64,000 bases of DNA from Erinaceus europaeus (Eukaryota; Chordata; Mammalia; Eulipotyphla; Erinaceidae), in contig NC_080181.1 of assembly GCF_950295315.1 (NCBI RefSeq), forward strand, positions 32,814,441 through 32,878,440. Reading direction: 5' to 3'. Shown one piece after another: positions 22,700 to 33,874 of the stretch. The notes beneath the pieces are model-generated. The model did no database searches. It saw nothing but the letters and a program-made list of their open reading frames with translations, and had not been told where the DNA came from. How positions within the stretch are numbered: the first letter of the stretch is position 1; the number at the start of each line of letters is the position of its first letter. A program made the translations under genes and the position numbers.

Positions 22700-22744
<45 letters not shown>

Positions 22745-22770
22745 ACACACACACAAAGGCAGGGGGTAGA
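22650..22770 (-). repeat. SINE tail with (CA)n microsatellite
   Basis: TTTTCATTTATCTTAATGAG and GAGATACAGAGAGAAAGACA match the antisense tail of the SINE at 23165. A (CA)n run at 22701-22756 follows. The head is not recognisable. Confidence 0.65.
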
Positions 22771-23164
22771 TGAGCATAGTTAATATAGGCTTTAGAAAGT
22801 TAGTCACACCTGGAAAACAGAAGGTTTATAATCTCAGTGGACCAGTAACAAATTGAGTCTATGTAGGATTAAGACTGAGAAATTAAAATTAAATTAAAAT
22901 GGAGAACCAGAGAGGGGTCACTTTCCATTTCCTACCTGTGACTATGCACATGAGTTATTTGTATTGCACTTAATAAAAGTTGTTCCTGCACACAAACTAC
23001 TTCAATTCTTTGGAATCAAGTTTGTACACTTGATTTGGAATCTCCCGTGATACTTCTGAAGTGGAATCCTAAGGAACTAGCTTTTAGTCCCACCCCCCAC
23101 CTTCCTATACCCAGGATCAACTTCCCACAATAGTCAGTGACCATTTTACCACTTATGTCTGGTA

Positions 23165-23445
23165 TTTTTTTTCTTTATAATATTTTTTATTTACCTCAAT
23201 GAGATACAGAGAGAAAGACACACACACACACACACACGAGAGAGAGAGAGAGAGAGAGAGAGAAGAGAAGAGAAGAGAAGAGAAGAGAAGAGAAGAGAAG
23301 AGAAGAGAAGAGAAGAGAAGAGAAGAGACCAGAGCCTGCTCAGCTCTGCTTTATGGTGGTTTAAACCTGGGGATTAAACCTGATACCTCAGAGCCTCAGG
23401 CATGAAAATCTTATGCATAACTATTATGCTACCTCTCTAGCCTAT
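23165..23445 (-). repeat. type C SINE, antisense, with (CA)n, (GA)n and (GAGAA)n
   Basis: TTTTTATTTACCTCAATGAG tail, compound microsatellite at 23217-23328, then CCTGCTCAGCTCTGCTTTAT, GGATTAAACCTGATACCTCA and CATAACTATTATGCTACCTC as the antisense head. Three different short repeats side by side point to repeated slippage in the purine-rich tail. Confidence 0.9.
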
Positions 23446-23499
23446 CTGGTGGCATAATATTAAAAGCTTAACTATGTTTAATTATGTCTCTTTTAATAC

Positions 23500-24240
23500 T
23501 ATTTGATAATTGAGTGGTTTACATTATGTGGACTGCCACAGTTCTTTATCCATTCACCAGTTGAAGGCCATTTGCATTATTTCCATTTGTTGAATATTCT
23601 CACCATCAACTTTTATGTCCACATCTTTCCTTGGACACATATTTTTTTCACTTATTTGGGGTAGATACCTACCAGGAGAATCAATGGGCCTTGGCACCCC
23701 ATAAAACATATTGATGTTTTTACTAAGCAATCATATTCTCTTTTCATCCATTCCCATCAGCTGCATATGAGTATTTCAGTCTTTCTACACCCTGGCCAAC
23801 TCATTACGTTCTGTCTTTTTTTGGCTGATATGGCATCTCATTCTTGTTGTGATTTGCATTTATCTAATGAATAATAATGTTCATCATCTTGGCAAGTTCT
23901 TCCTAGTCACCCAAATATTTTCTTTGGAGAAATATCTATTCAGGTCACTTGTCTATTTTTGAATTGGGCTGCTCATCTTCTTCTTGTTGCATCATTAGTG
24001 TTCTTTATGTACTCTGCACTGGGCTTATTTTGATGTGTGATTTACACATAATGCCTCCCTCATTGTATTTCTTCTTCTCATCTATTAATAGTCTACTTAG
24101 GAGTTTAAAGATTTAAATAGAGAAAAAGACTACGTTAACATTTTTTTTTCCTTCTTTGAGTACTAGTTTTGCTATCATGTCTAAGAATGCTTTTTCCCAA
24201 CACAAGATCTCAACTGGACTTTCATGGTTGGCTGTTTTAA
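23500..24240 (-). mobile_element. ancient L1 ORF2 3' region, antisense
   Basis: TTCTTTATCCATTCACCAGT, CATTTGCATTATTTCCATTT, ATTTTCTTTGGAGAAATATC, TATTCAGGTCACTTGTC and TATTTTTGAATTGGGCTGC are the classic antisense reading of the ORF2 C-terminal region in old L1. Many stops and indels. Confidence 0.85.
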
Positions 24241-24279
24241 CACTTATACCACCAATTTCTAAACTACTTTGTAAATATT

Positions 24280-24600
24280 GGTGTATCTAACCTTAGACAT
24301 ATAAATCAAGAACTAAGAAGACTATGGATACTAGAAAAAAAACACCTTATATATTGATCAGTTAATTTTTTACTAAGGTACCATGATAAATTAAAATGTA
24401 AAGGATCATTTTTCTACAAATGATGTGAACATGGGACAAATGATTATCTATATGCAAAGACATTAATGTTGACCTTTTGTTTCACACTACACACAAAAAT
24501 TAGGTAAAAATGATTTGTAGAGTAGACATAGTCTTCCTAGTTCTTGATTTATATGTCTAAAGTTGGACACACCAGCATTTATAAAACATTTTAGAAATTC
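24280..24600. mobile_element. rearranged old L1 fragment with ~70-bp inverted ends
   Basis: AGACATATAAATCAAGAACT on the plus strand at about 24295 reappears inverted at about 24540-24575. The middle (GATCAGTTAATTTTTTACTA, ACATGGGACAAATGATTATC) reads as sense L1 ORF2 around the L-x-F-D-K-G box. The pieces are out of normal order, so the copy has been rearranged. Confidence 0.6.
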
Positions 24601-24604
24601 ATTA

Positions 24605-25040
24605 TATTTTTATTTTTTTAATTTTTATTAATTGCTTGTTATAAGATTATAATTTATAATCCCACACCATACCCACAACCAAAGTTCTGTATCCTCACCC
24701 TCCCACCTCCCAAAGGCAACCACTATAGTTCTCATAAATCTTACAGATAGTTTTCTTACTTCTGTTTTGTTGTGGTTTTTCTTTTTGTTTTGTTTATTTG
24801 CAAATCTCTAGATTCCACATATAAGTGAAATCACCTGGAAGTATCTTTCATCTTTTTACTTATTTCACTAAACATAATCACCTCCAGTTCTATCCACTTG
24901 TCCCAATGAACACAATATCATCTTTTTTGATTGCAGAGTAATATTCCATGGAATATATATTCCATAACTTCTTTAGCCAGTCATCTGATGATGCACATCA
25001 CTTTGGCTATTGTGGGACATTCTCTGTGTTTTTATTTTAT
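24605..25040 (-). mobile_element. old L1 3' end, antisense
   Basis: TCCCACACCATACCCACAAC and TTCTGTATCCTCACCCTCCC are 3'UTR-like. Then TTCCACATATAAGTGAAATC, GCAGAGTAATATTCCATGGA and CATCTGATGATGCACATCAC read as antisense ORF2 C-terminus. Confidence 0.85.
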
Positions 25041-25064
25041 TTTTTAAGTATCCTTTATTCTTTT

Positions 25065-26635
25065 AATTAATTAATTAATTAATTAATTTATAAAATAGAA
25101 ACACTGACAAGACCATAGAATAAGAGGGGTACAATTTCCACTACCAGAGCTCCAAATCCCCTTCCCTCCCCTGTCAGCTTTCCTATTCTTTTTTTTTAAT
25201 ATTTATTTATTTATTTATTTATTCCCTTTTGTTGCCCTTGTTTTACTGTTGTAGTTATTATTGTTGTCATCATTGTTGGATAAGACAGAGAGAAATGTAG
25301 AGAGGAGGGGAAGACAGAGATGGGGAGAGGAAGATAGACTTCTGCAGACCTGCTTCACTTTTTGTGAAGTGACTCCCCTGCAGGTGGCAAGCTAGGGGCT
25401 CCAACCGGGATCCTTACAGGGGTCCTTGTGCTTTGCACCACCTGTGCTTAACCCGCTGTGCTACTGCCCAACTCCCAGCTTTGCTATTCTTTAACCCTCT
25501 GGGAGTATGGACCCAGGGTCATTATGGGGTGCAGAATGTGGAAGGTCTGGTTTCTGTTGTTGCTTCCCCACTGAGCATAGGCATTGACAGGTCAATCCAT
25601 ACTCCAAGCCTGTCTCTCTCTTTCCCTAGTGAGGCGGAGCTCTGGAGAAGCAGGACTCCAGGACACATTGGTGGGGTTGTCTTCCCAAGGAAGTCCAGTG
25701 GCATCATGGTAGCATTTGGAACCTGGTGGCTGAAAAAGAGTTAACATATAAAGCCATACAATTGTTGATTAATCATGAACCTAAAGGCTGGCATATTTGG
25801 GGTCTCCATTTTCAAAATAGCTAGTAGGTCTATTTTAGATATATTCCAAAGGGCCCATGACTTTATTAGTTTTTGCCTGAGCCTTATATCTGATATGCAG
25901 GTGGATCCAATTTATTATTGTCTGGGAAGATGATGTCATGGCTAGAAAAAGGGCTAGAAAGCTGGATAAGGGAAGAGAATAGCTCTCAAATATGGGGAAA
26001 AGTGTATAAATATTGTTGATTGTAAATCTCATTGATTTGTTCTGGGGCCAATATTCATCATAGGAGCCTATGTAACCTCTATATCCCTGTAGGTCTGAAC
26101 TCGCATTCTATGGTCATGAGTAGGAACACTCTGAGTTGCACCAATTACACAACCTATCTTCTTCACGTGGAAGATAGAGTATGTTATCCAATCCCCCTTT
26201 GGAGGATGGAACATTCTCTACCATTGTTGTTCCACATCGAGGGCAAGGTCCTATAGGGGCACACTAAGTGGTCCATTATGTTGTTCCTGATAGAGATGAC
26301 CAGTGATAATGGAGAGAAGGATCTATTCAAGGTCTAGGCCCATCGTGTCTGTATGGGAATCCCAGGACTACTGGACTAGGGCGCCAGCTGGTGAGGTGGC
26401 CTGATAGTGACTAAAGAGTCATCATTAAAGTATGCTGGTCTCTTGCCCTTATTCAGCTTTTGCAGTCCTTTCTTTGATAAGGTTAGCTTTGGAGTGACTA
26501 AGGAAAGTGTAATAGGAAGTAGGTGAGGAGGGTATCTAGTTCTAAGTAGAAACTATTTCATTAGGTACTTGAAGATGTCTTTTTAGGTCTTTCTACTTGC
26601 TTGTTGCATATATATATAGCTGTTTGTTTATACCA
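25065..26635 (-). mobile_element. L1 3'UTR, long form, antisense, split by a SINE
   Basis: The 3' end (AAGAGGGGTACAATTTCCAC) lies at the left. After the SINE the match continues with TATGGACCCAGGGTCATTA and goes on through sequence homologous to the 45190-46740 region, including the part that is absent from the intermediate-form L1s. No coding part is present. Confidence 0.9.
25176..25492 (-). repeat. type A SINE inserted in the L1 3'UTR
   Basis: Full antisense SINE with a (TTTA)n tail, body about 25192-25476. It is flanked by AGCTTTCCTATTCTTT at 25176-25191 and AGCTTTGCTATTCTTT at 25477-25492 (one mismatch). The duplicated bases are L1 3'UTR sequence, so the SINE is younger than the L1. Confidence 0.95.
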
Positions 26636-26974
26636 GGCAACCAACAAACCAAAAAAACACAAAAACAAATAAATAAAACAAGTGTGGGCTATTCAGAAGC
26701 ACTTGCTTAATTGCATCAGGTACAAGTCACCGTTAGTGACTGTGTGCATATGAACTAGTCTGGGCACAAATGACATGTCTGATTGCTTGGCTATAAGCCA
26801 TTCCTCTTGATAATAACTTCATTCTATGCAGGGGTTGAGAAGCAATGTGTCCATTAAACATGATCCTCTCTGTAACTGTGGGAGATAGGATGTGAAGTGT
26901 GGATCTTCATTTGCCAAATTCTAGTGACTCACTTGCTTAGGGCAGTCATGACAATATCATGAATCAGGTGACTT
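26636..26974. other. unclassified non-coding DNA
   Basis: No gene or repeat recognised between the L1 and the next SINE. Confidence 0.45.
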
Positions 26975-27271
26975 AAAATGTAAATGTCGGGAGTCGGACT
27001 GTAGTGCAGCGCAGCGGGCTAAGCGCAGGTGGCACAAAGCACAAGGACCGGCATAAGGATCCCGGTTCGAACCCGGCTCCCCACCTGCAGGGGAGTTGCT
27101 TCACAGGCAGTGTGAAACAACTCTCCTCCTCTCTCCATTTCTCTCTGTCCTATCCAACAACGACGACAACAATAATAACTACAACAATAAAACAACAAGG
27201 ACAACAAAAGGGAATAAATAAATAAATAAAATAAATATAAAAAAAAAACAAGAAAAAAAAACGTAAATGTC
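26975..27271 (+). repeat. type A SINE with internal deletion
   Basis: GGGAGTCGGACTGTAGTGCA head, GGTTCGAACCCGGCTCCCC, then GCTTCACAGGCAGTG joined directly to TGAAACAACTCTCCTCC, so the GTCTGCAGGTGTCTATC block is missing. Flanked by AAAATGTAAATGTC (26975-26988) and AAAACGTAAATGTC (27258-27271). Confidence 0.93.
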
Positions 27272-27597
27272 TTCCCTCCCAACTCTGGAGTCCAAGAGTT
27301 TGAAACCAAAGTGCTCCAAGGGTTTTGTTCTCCCCCCAAATATCTAGAAAACAATTGTTTCTTGCTTCTTCTAGGCCTGGTGTTCTGGCATTCTTGGCTT
27401 GTGATTGTGTTCTTTTAATCCTTGCCGTCATTACCCTTTCTCTCTCTGCATGTCTCTGTCTCTTTGTGTACTTTCCTACTCTTGCTTTAAGGATATTTAT
27501 CACTGGGCATAAGATTTACTCTAGATTCAGGATAATTTCATATAATATCCCTAACAAGTCACATAACTGAAAACTTTGTTTCCAATTAAGGTCACAT

Positions 27598-27880
27598 TAT
27601 GGGGCTGGGTGGTGATGTACACAGACCCAGTTGAGCTCACCATTACCATGTGCAAGGACTGGGATTCAAACCCTGGGTCCCCACTTATAGGGGGGAAGCA
27701 TCATGAGTGGTGAAGCAGTGGTGAAGATATCTCTCTCCCTCCCATCTCACTTTCACCTGTTCTGTCAAATAAAGATAAACAAATAAATATAGGAAATAAA
27801 ATAATAGCAGAGCACAGTGTGTTTGTTCATTGTGGAGGCCCCAGTAATAACTCTCCTGACAATAACCCTCCTGACAATTA
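27598..27880 (+). repeat. type B SINE
   Basis: GGGCTGGGTGGTGATGTACA head, GGGATTCAAACCCTGGGTCC B box, CT block, CTGTCAAATAAAGATAAACA and a decayed 3' module with CCCCAGTAATAACTC. Confidence 0.82.
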
Positions 27881-27892
27881 AAAAGTTACACT

Positions 27893-28065
27893 GTAGTGTT
27901 GAGGAACAGGAGGTACCTGGAGGGTACCACCTAGAAAATGGGAGTGGTGACAGGTGTGGCTTGGAAAGGTGGAGGCGGGGCTTAGGTGTTAAAAGCTAGA
28001 CCTCTAGGGGTAGCTCACACTCTGTCACAGTCATCTTGTATGTAAGAGTTCTACTCATCTCTCTC

Positions 28066-28097
<32 letters not shown>

Positions 28098-28150
28098 ACC
28101 TAACATGTGAATGTTCTCAATTTTCCTGAATAAGGATTAAAATTCTTGAA
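27893..28150 (+). mobile_element. possible LTR fragment with CT run
   Basis: A GC-box-like GGTGGAGGCGGGGCTTAGG, a TTAAAAGC TATA-like site, a (CT)n run at 28064-28098, and CCTGAATAAGGATTAAA as a decayed poly(A) signal suggest an LTR. No terminal repeats or target duplication were found. Confidence 0.3.
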
Positions 28151-29309
28151 AATCATACTTTCTCCTCAATTCTTTGATGAGATATTGTGTGATGAATTTT
28201 TTAAATGTTGGGAAAAAAACAACACAGACCTCCTTTCCCCAATATCGTAGGATTCCAAAAGGACATGAATTTCAAAGAACTTTATCTAATTGAGGTCATT
28301 GTTGATCATCTCATCCTCCCTTACCACTAATTTTTTTTGTAGAGAACACATGTCCCAGTTCTGTCTATTGGATCATCTTGAGAAAAAATGTGCTATATGA
28401 TTTTTAAAAAAATAATAAAGGTACAATTCTTAGACTTTCCCGAATGTTGTCACTTGAAATTATGCTAAGGGTTGAGACAATCAACCAAGTGCAAAAGAGA
28501 AAAGTCAGAAAAAAAAAAAAAAAAAAAAAAAAACAACTCAGTGACTTGATGTAATGTCTTCACATCACTGGGATGTTGAATTAACCAATTTAGCAACTTT
28601 GGGATTCTTGTTATGAGTGCCAATAAAATTCATTTTGATTAAGTCAGCACATTTCAGTTTCCTGTTACTTGCTGTCAAATCATCCTGGCTCTACCACAGG
28701 GCATTCTCAGAAGGTAACAGCTAGAAGCTATAGTGGTTCAAGAAGATGTTGATCTGCCCTCCAGCAAAAGAAGATACACCAGTACAAGTCTATTTTCTTT
28801 TCAAATTTTCTCCACTTGACACTGACCCACTGAGCAAAAAGGCTATAACCAAGCTTTCAAATTTAATTCTGGGTTATAATGCGGAGACTGTGCAGAGAGC
28901 CTGGGAACACCCTGTGGGAATGGCAATCATTCTCTGAGAAAAATGGGACTATCCAGAAAGAAAAGAGGAAAATAAACTGGGAATTACCGCCAAAGAGATT
29001 GTTTCCTTCTTTCTGATAACTTTGGAGATTAGCTTGGGTAGGCAACCAATTCCTTTGTTTCCCGTAACTTTCACAGGTATAAAGAAAAAGAGATCAGAAC
29101 TGTAAGAATCAGTGCAGGATAAGAGCAGAGGTGGTGGTCAGATTTGGAGTGAAAATAGACACAGTAGATGATTCAGTGTGATACAATGACTTCCCAGTGA
29201 CTTGGACCAAAATGGATTATGCTAACTGAAATAAGTAAAGAAGCTTAGGACAACTAATGAATGTTTCCCCTCATGTGGGATAGAGAGTACTAAAACATGG
29301 GGGGGGGGG
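28151..29309. other. unclassified non-coding DNA
   Basis: Holds a poly-A run of about 25 at 28509-28533. ACTGAAATAAGTAAAGAAGC at about 29225 vaguely resembles an old L1 3' end. No gene supported. Confidence 0.4.
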
Positions 29310-29425
29310 TGGCAAATAACAAACAGATTATGCAAAAAGATGCTCATGAGGCTTCAGTCCCAGGTTCTATTCGCCTCACCACCATAAAGCAGAGCTGAGT
29401 AGTGCTCTGGTTAAAAAAAAGGTGA
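29310..29425 (+). repeat. type C SINE
   Basis: GATTATGCAAAAAGATGCTC, AGTCCCAGGTTCTATTCGCC, AAAGCAGAGCTGAGTAGTGC and TCTGGTTAAAAAAAAGG, the sense form of the short SINE. Confidence 0.88.
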
Positions 29426-29449
29426 GGGTATCTATGTCTAAGGAGACAC

Positions 29450-29885
29450 TCTTTTATTGTGAACTTCATACTGACTCAGTGTAGACTATTGTGTACTTTT
29501 GCTTTCAGGTATATATTTTGCCCTAATTTATGGATACATGTGAACATATGCGCTATCTCATGGGACCTGGTCTATATCTAGGTTTTGGGACTTTGTTAGA
29601 AAGTGAACCTCCTGGAATGGAATCAGAGAATCCTATGAAAGGAATGGTCTCACCTGAGTAATGAGGCTGAAAGGTTGACATTCCAAACCTGATGTCTCTG
29701 GACATAGTCTGAAGTGAAGCATGCTGAGGTGGTACTGGTTGCATTGATTAGGTTGGGAACTGCAGATGCGATATCATTTGGTGTGAAAGGAAAGTGAGCC
29801 CCACCCCAGAGATTGCAGGACTGGGGGAAATAATAGGTTCTATAGAGGAAGAGGGAAGTTGCTGCTGTCTTAGGTTTTAAGAAGG
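29450..29885 (-). mobile_element. inverted 5' part of an L1 3'UTR insertion
   Basis: Reads on the minus strand as the proximal 3'UTR (equivalent to 44740-45170): CTAAGACAGCAGCAACTTCC, CAGCATGCTTCACTTCAGAC, ACTCAGGTGAGACCATTCC. It joins the sense distal 3'UTR at about 29886, an arrangement expected from twin priming. Confidence 0.88.
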
Positions 29886-31060
29886 CAATTGTTATTGCTA
29901 TAATACCTCACTCACTCCCAAGCTATCCTTATCAAAGCAAGGACTGCAAAAGCTAAATAAGGGCAAGAAACTGGCATACTTTAACAATGACTCTTTAGTC
30001 ATTATCAGGTCTCCTTGTCAGCTGGGGCCTTATTGGGTGAGTCCTGAGATTCCCAAACAGACAAGATGGGCCTAGACCTCGAATATATTCTTCTCTTCAT
30101 TATTACTGGTCATCTGTATCAGGAACAACAAAACAGACCCCTTTGTGGGCCCCCATAGGACCTTGCCCTCAACTTGTATCAACAACAGTAGAGAATGTTC
30201 CATCCTTTAAATGGAGGTTGGACAACATACTCTATGCTACACCTGAGAAAAATGGGTCCTGATATTGGGGCGGCTTGGAATGACCAAAGAATATGAGCTC
30301 AGATCTACAGGTCACATAGGCTCCTAAGCTGAATATGGGCCCCAGCTCACATCAGATCGATGGGGTTTACAGTCAACAATATTTGTACATATTTCCCATC
30401 TTTGGGAGCTACTCTCTTCCCTGGTCCAGCTTTCTAGTCCTTTTTCCAGCCATGACATCATCTCCCCAGACAATAACTTGGATACACCTACATATCAGCT
30501 TTCAGGCTCAAGGGAGAGGAAAAAAAAGCTAGTATAGTCATGGGCCCTTTGGACTAAAAGTAAAATATACCTACTAGCTATGTACAGAACGGAACACCCC
30601 CCCCCCCAACTCTTCATCTGTACTATTCCAGTCTTTAGGTTCATGATTAGTCAACAACTTGTTTGGCTTTATATGTTAACTCTCTATTTAGCCACCAGGT
30701 TCCAGATATTAGCATGATGCCAACCAGACTTCCCTGGACAGACAACCCCACCAATGTGTCCTGGAGCTCCGATTCCCCAGAACCTCACTCCACTACGGAA
30801 ACAGAGAGGCAGTCTGGGAGTATGGATCAACCTGTCATTGCCCACGGGGAAGCAATTACAGAAGCCAAGACCTTCCACCTTCTGCATCCCACAGTGGCCT
30901 TGGGTCCATCCTCCCAAAGGGTTAAAGAATAGGAAAGGTATCAAGGGAGTAGGTGGGATACGGAGTTCTGGTGGTGGGAATTGTGTGGAGTTGTACTCCT
31001 TTTATCCTATGGTTTTGTCAGTGTTTCTGTTTTTATAGATAAATAAATTAAAAAATAAAA
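29886..31060 (+). mobile_element. sense L1 3'UTR, long form, of the same inverted insertion
   Basis: Equivalent to 45700-46825: AAGCAAGGACTGCAAAAGC, GGGCCCCAGCTCACATCAG, CACCAATGTGTCCTGGAG, CCTTCTGCATCCCACAGTGG and an A-rich end. The copy contains a poly-C run at 30597-30607. Confidence 0.9.
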
Positions 31061-31169
31061 ATAAAATGACTAAAAGCAATTGAACTTACAAAACAAAAGC
31101 TAACTAAAGTTTTGTGTGGACTTGTGAGAATCATGTTGCTTCTGGGGGTGGGGGACAATGGACTTTGCT

Positions 31170-32172
31170 GTAGTATCATCTAGTATAGTCATCTAGTGTT
31201 AATTTGAAAGTATAATTTTGTAAATTATTGTTATGCATTTTGGTTATTAGTCCTTCCTATGAAATCTGGTGATGGTACCCATTGCAGTGCTAATGCTTTT
31301 CAGTTTGATGTGGCCCTATTGGTTTTGTTTGTTTGTTTGCTTTCTTTCCTGTTGGCTTTGAGTTTCTTAAGACATCTCGGAAGCAGAGCTTGTGATGTGT
31401 TCTGCCAATGTTTAATTTTTTGTATTTTGTAGCTTATGGTCTAATGTCCACTTTTCTGATGCATTTTGACTTGATTTTTTTGCACATGGAAATATGTAAT
31501 GGTTTCATTTCATTCATTTGCATGTTTCAACCCAATTTTCCCAACACTGTTTGTTGAAGAGACTCTCTCCACTTAATGTCTTAATCCTTTTTTTACCCCA
31601 GAAATTAGTTGTCCATAAATGTAGGGGCTTATTTATGGGCTTTCAGCTCTATCCCACTGGTCTCTGTGTGTAGTTTGGCTCTAGTACCAGGCCATTTTGA
31701 CCACAGTAGCTCTGTAGTATAGTTTGTGGTCAGTGAATGTGATGCTTCTAGACTTGTACTAGTTTAATAATTGTTTTACTAGTGATTTAATATTGATTTA
31801 TGTGATTTTAAAATAGTAGGGACATACTTCCACAACATTCCCACCACCAGAGTTCTATGTCTACATGCCCTCCATTGGAAACTGTAGTAGCTCTCCCAAG
31901 GTCACAGGTAAGGGCTAACTCTATATACTCTATATCTGATACTTTTTTCCTCAAGATTGCTTTGACAATCCTAGGGACTTTTTGGTTCCAGGTGAATTTT
32001 TATGGTCTTGTTCTATTCCTTTAAAGAACTTTGGTGGTATTTTTGTCAGGATGGCATTAAATCTGTTTATGGCCCTGGGTAGGATGGTCACTTTGACAAT
32101 GTTAATTCTTCTAATCCAAGAACATGGGCTATCTTTCCATTTCTTTGTATTTTTTTTTATTTCCTTGATGGA
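31170..32172 (-). mobile_element. inverted segment of an older L1
   Basis: Minus-strand ORF2: [22 protein letters not shown] at about 32150-32060, then the A-T-V-V-K-M-A region near 31700 and CAACAAACAGTGTTGGGAAA (F-N-K-Q-C-W-E-N) near 31545. A stretch at about 31790-31925 looks like a separate antisense L1 3'UTR piece. Confidence 0.85.
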
Positions 32173-33085
32173 ACTCAGTAAACTTAGCACCAAAAAACAA
32201 CAGACAATCTGATTAGAAAATGAGAAAGAACATGGACAGAAATTTTACCAAGAAAGATATCCAAAAGGTCAGCAGACACATGAGAAAATACTCAAAAATC
32301 ACTGATTATCAGAGAAATACAAATAAAGACAACAATGAGATTCTACTTTACACCTATGAGAATGTCATACATTAGAAAAAATAGTAATAAATGTTGGACA
32401 GGTTGTGGGGAAAAAGGGACATTTCTGCACTGCTGGTAGTAATGTATATTTGTCCAATTCTTGTGGAAAACAATCTGGAGATTTCTCAGAATATGATAAC
32501 TGTACCTACCCTATAGCCTAGCAATTTTGCACCTAGGGATTTACCCAAAAGAAACAAAAATATCTAGCAGAAGTGATCTGTGTACACCTATGTTCATAAT
32601 AGCACAATTTGTAATAGTCAAACTTGGAAACAACTCAGATGCCCAATGACAAAGAAGTGACTGAGAAAGTTGTGGTATATATACCCAATGGAATACTATT
32701 CAGCTGTTAAAAGTGGTACGATTACCTCCTTTGAATCATCTTGAATGGGAATTTAATTATATTAAGTGTGATAAGCCTAAATAAGAAGGCCAAACACTAA
32801 ATGATCTCATTTATAGCCAGACTTAATAAACAGGGCCAGGGAGGGAGAAGACGAAGTGAAGCATGAGAATGGTGTACTGGATTTAAACAAAGGACTCAGG
32901 AGAAGCGAGACTGAAGAGAACTTTAGGGTCCTGGTACATAATGGTGTAAAAGGTTGTGGGTGAGAGTGATCTACAGAGAGATTTCACAGAAGGGTGAGAA
33001 ATTGAAATCTATGTGACAATGACTGCACTGTAAAGCATTATCCTCCTCCAAAATGATGGAAAAAAAAGTGTTATATCACTATTAA
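32173..33085 (+). mobile_element. sense 3' half of the same older inverted L1
   Basis: Begins GAACTCAGTAAACTTAGCAC (E-L-S-K-L-S) and follows ORF2 through CACTGATTATCAGAGAAAT, GTTGGACAGGTTGTGGGG and TGGAATACTATTCAGCTG to a 3'UTR that ends near AAAGTGTGTTAAAAAC. Frameshifts and stops throughout. The 3'UTR differs from the younger L1s, so this is an older subfamily. Confidence 0.88.
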
Positions 33086-33170
33086 AAGTGTGTTAAAAAC
33101 ATGCAAACCAAAGGTCTCATAGACCAAGGTCATGAGAAAGTCAAGTGTTGAATAGAGTACACATTCTTAA

Positions 33171-33848
33171 AAATATAAAGATACGGGAGTTGGGTGATGG
33201 CTCAGCGAGTTAAGAGCATGTGACTCGGGAGTCGGGCGGTGGCGCAGTGGGTTAAGCGCAGGCGGCGCAACCCGGTTCAAGCCCCCGGCTCCCCACCTGC
33301 AGGGGAGTCGCTTCACGGGCGGTGAACCAGGTCTGTAGGTATCTATCTTTCTCTCCCCTCTCTCTGTCTTCTCCTCCTCTCTCCATTTCTCTCTGTCCTA
33401 TCCAACAACAAAGCAACGTCAACAATGGCAATAATGACCGCAACGAGGCTGCAACAACTAGGGCAACAAAAAGGGGAAAAAATGACCTCCAGGAGCAGTG
33501 GATTCATGGTGCAGGCACCGAGCCCAGCAATAATTTACAACAAATAACCCTGGAGGAAAAAAAAAAAAAGATCATGTGACTCAAAGCGCAAGGACCACAT
33601 AAGGCATAAGGACCCCGGTTCAAGCCCCCAGCTCCTCACCTGCAGGGGAGTTGCTTCACAGGCGGTGAAGCAGGTCTGCAGATGTCTATCTTTCTCTGCC
33701 CCTCTATCTTTCCCATCTCTCTCCATTTCTCTCCTATCCAGCAATGATGGCATCAATAACCACAACAATGTTAAACAACAAGGGCAACAAAAGGGAAAAT
33801 AAATAAATTTTAAAAATTTATTGAAAAAAAAATTAAAAATAAAGATAC
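33171..33848 (+). repeat. type A SINE (outer), interrupted by another SINE
   Basis: The outer copy is 33185-33226 plus 33583-33834: GGGAGTTGGGTGATGGCTCA head before the break, AAGCGCAAGGACCACATAAG after it, and the end AAGGGCAACAAAAGGGAAAA. Outer target duplication AAATATAAAGATAC at 33171-33184 and AAAAATAAAGATAC at 33835-33848. Confidence 0.94.
33214..33582 (+). repeat. type A SINE (inner) with 3' hairpin module
   Basis: A full SINE (33227-33569) with head GGGAGTCGGGCGGTGGCGCA. After AGGGCAACAAAAAGGGGAAA it continues into the 3' module CCTCCAGGAGCAGTGGATTC ... ACCCTGGAGG and a poly-A tail. Flanked by GAGCATGTGACTC (33214-33226) and GATCATGTGACTC (33570-33582), which are bases of the outer SINE. 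Confidence 0.95.
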
Positions 33849-33874
33849 ATGTTCTCCAAATTTGCTTTATAAAT

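Noticed and set aside
22700..22760. CRISPR-like array from short regular repeats
   Set aside because: The repeats are di- to hexanucleotide microsatellites with no spacers, in mammalian DNA.
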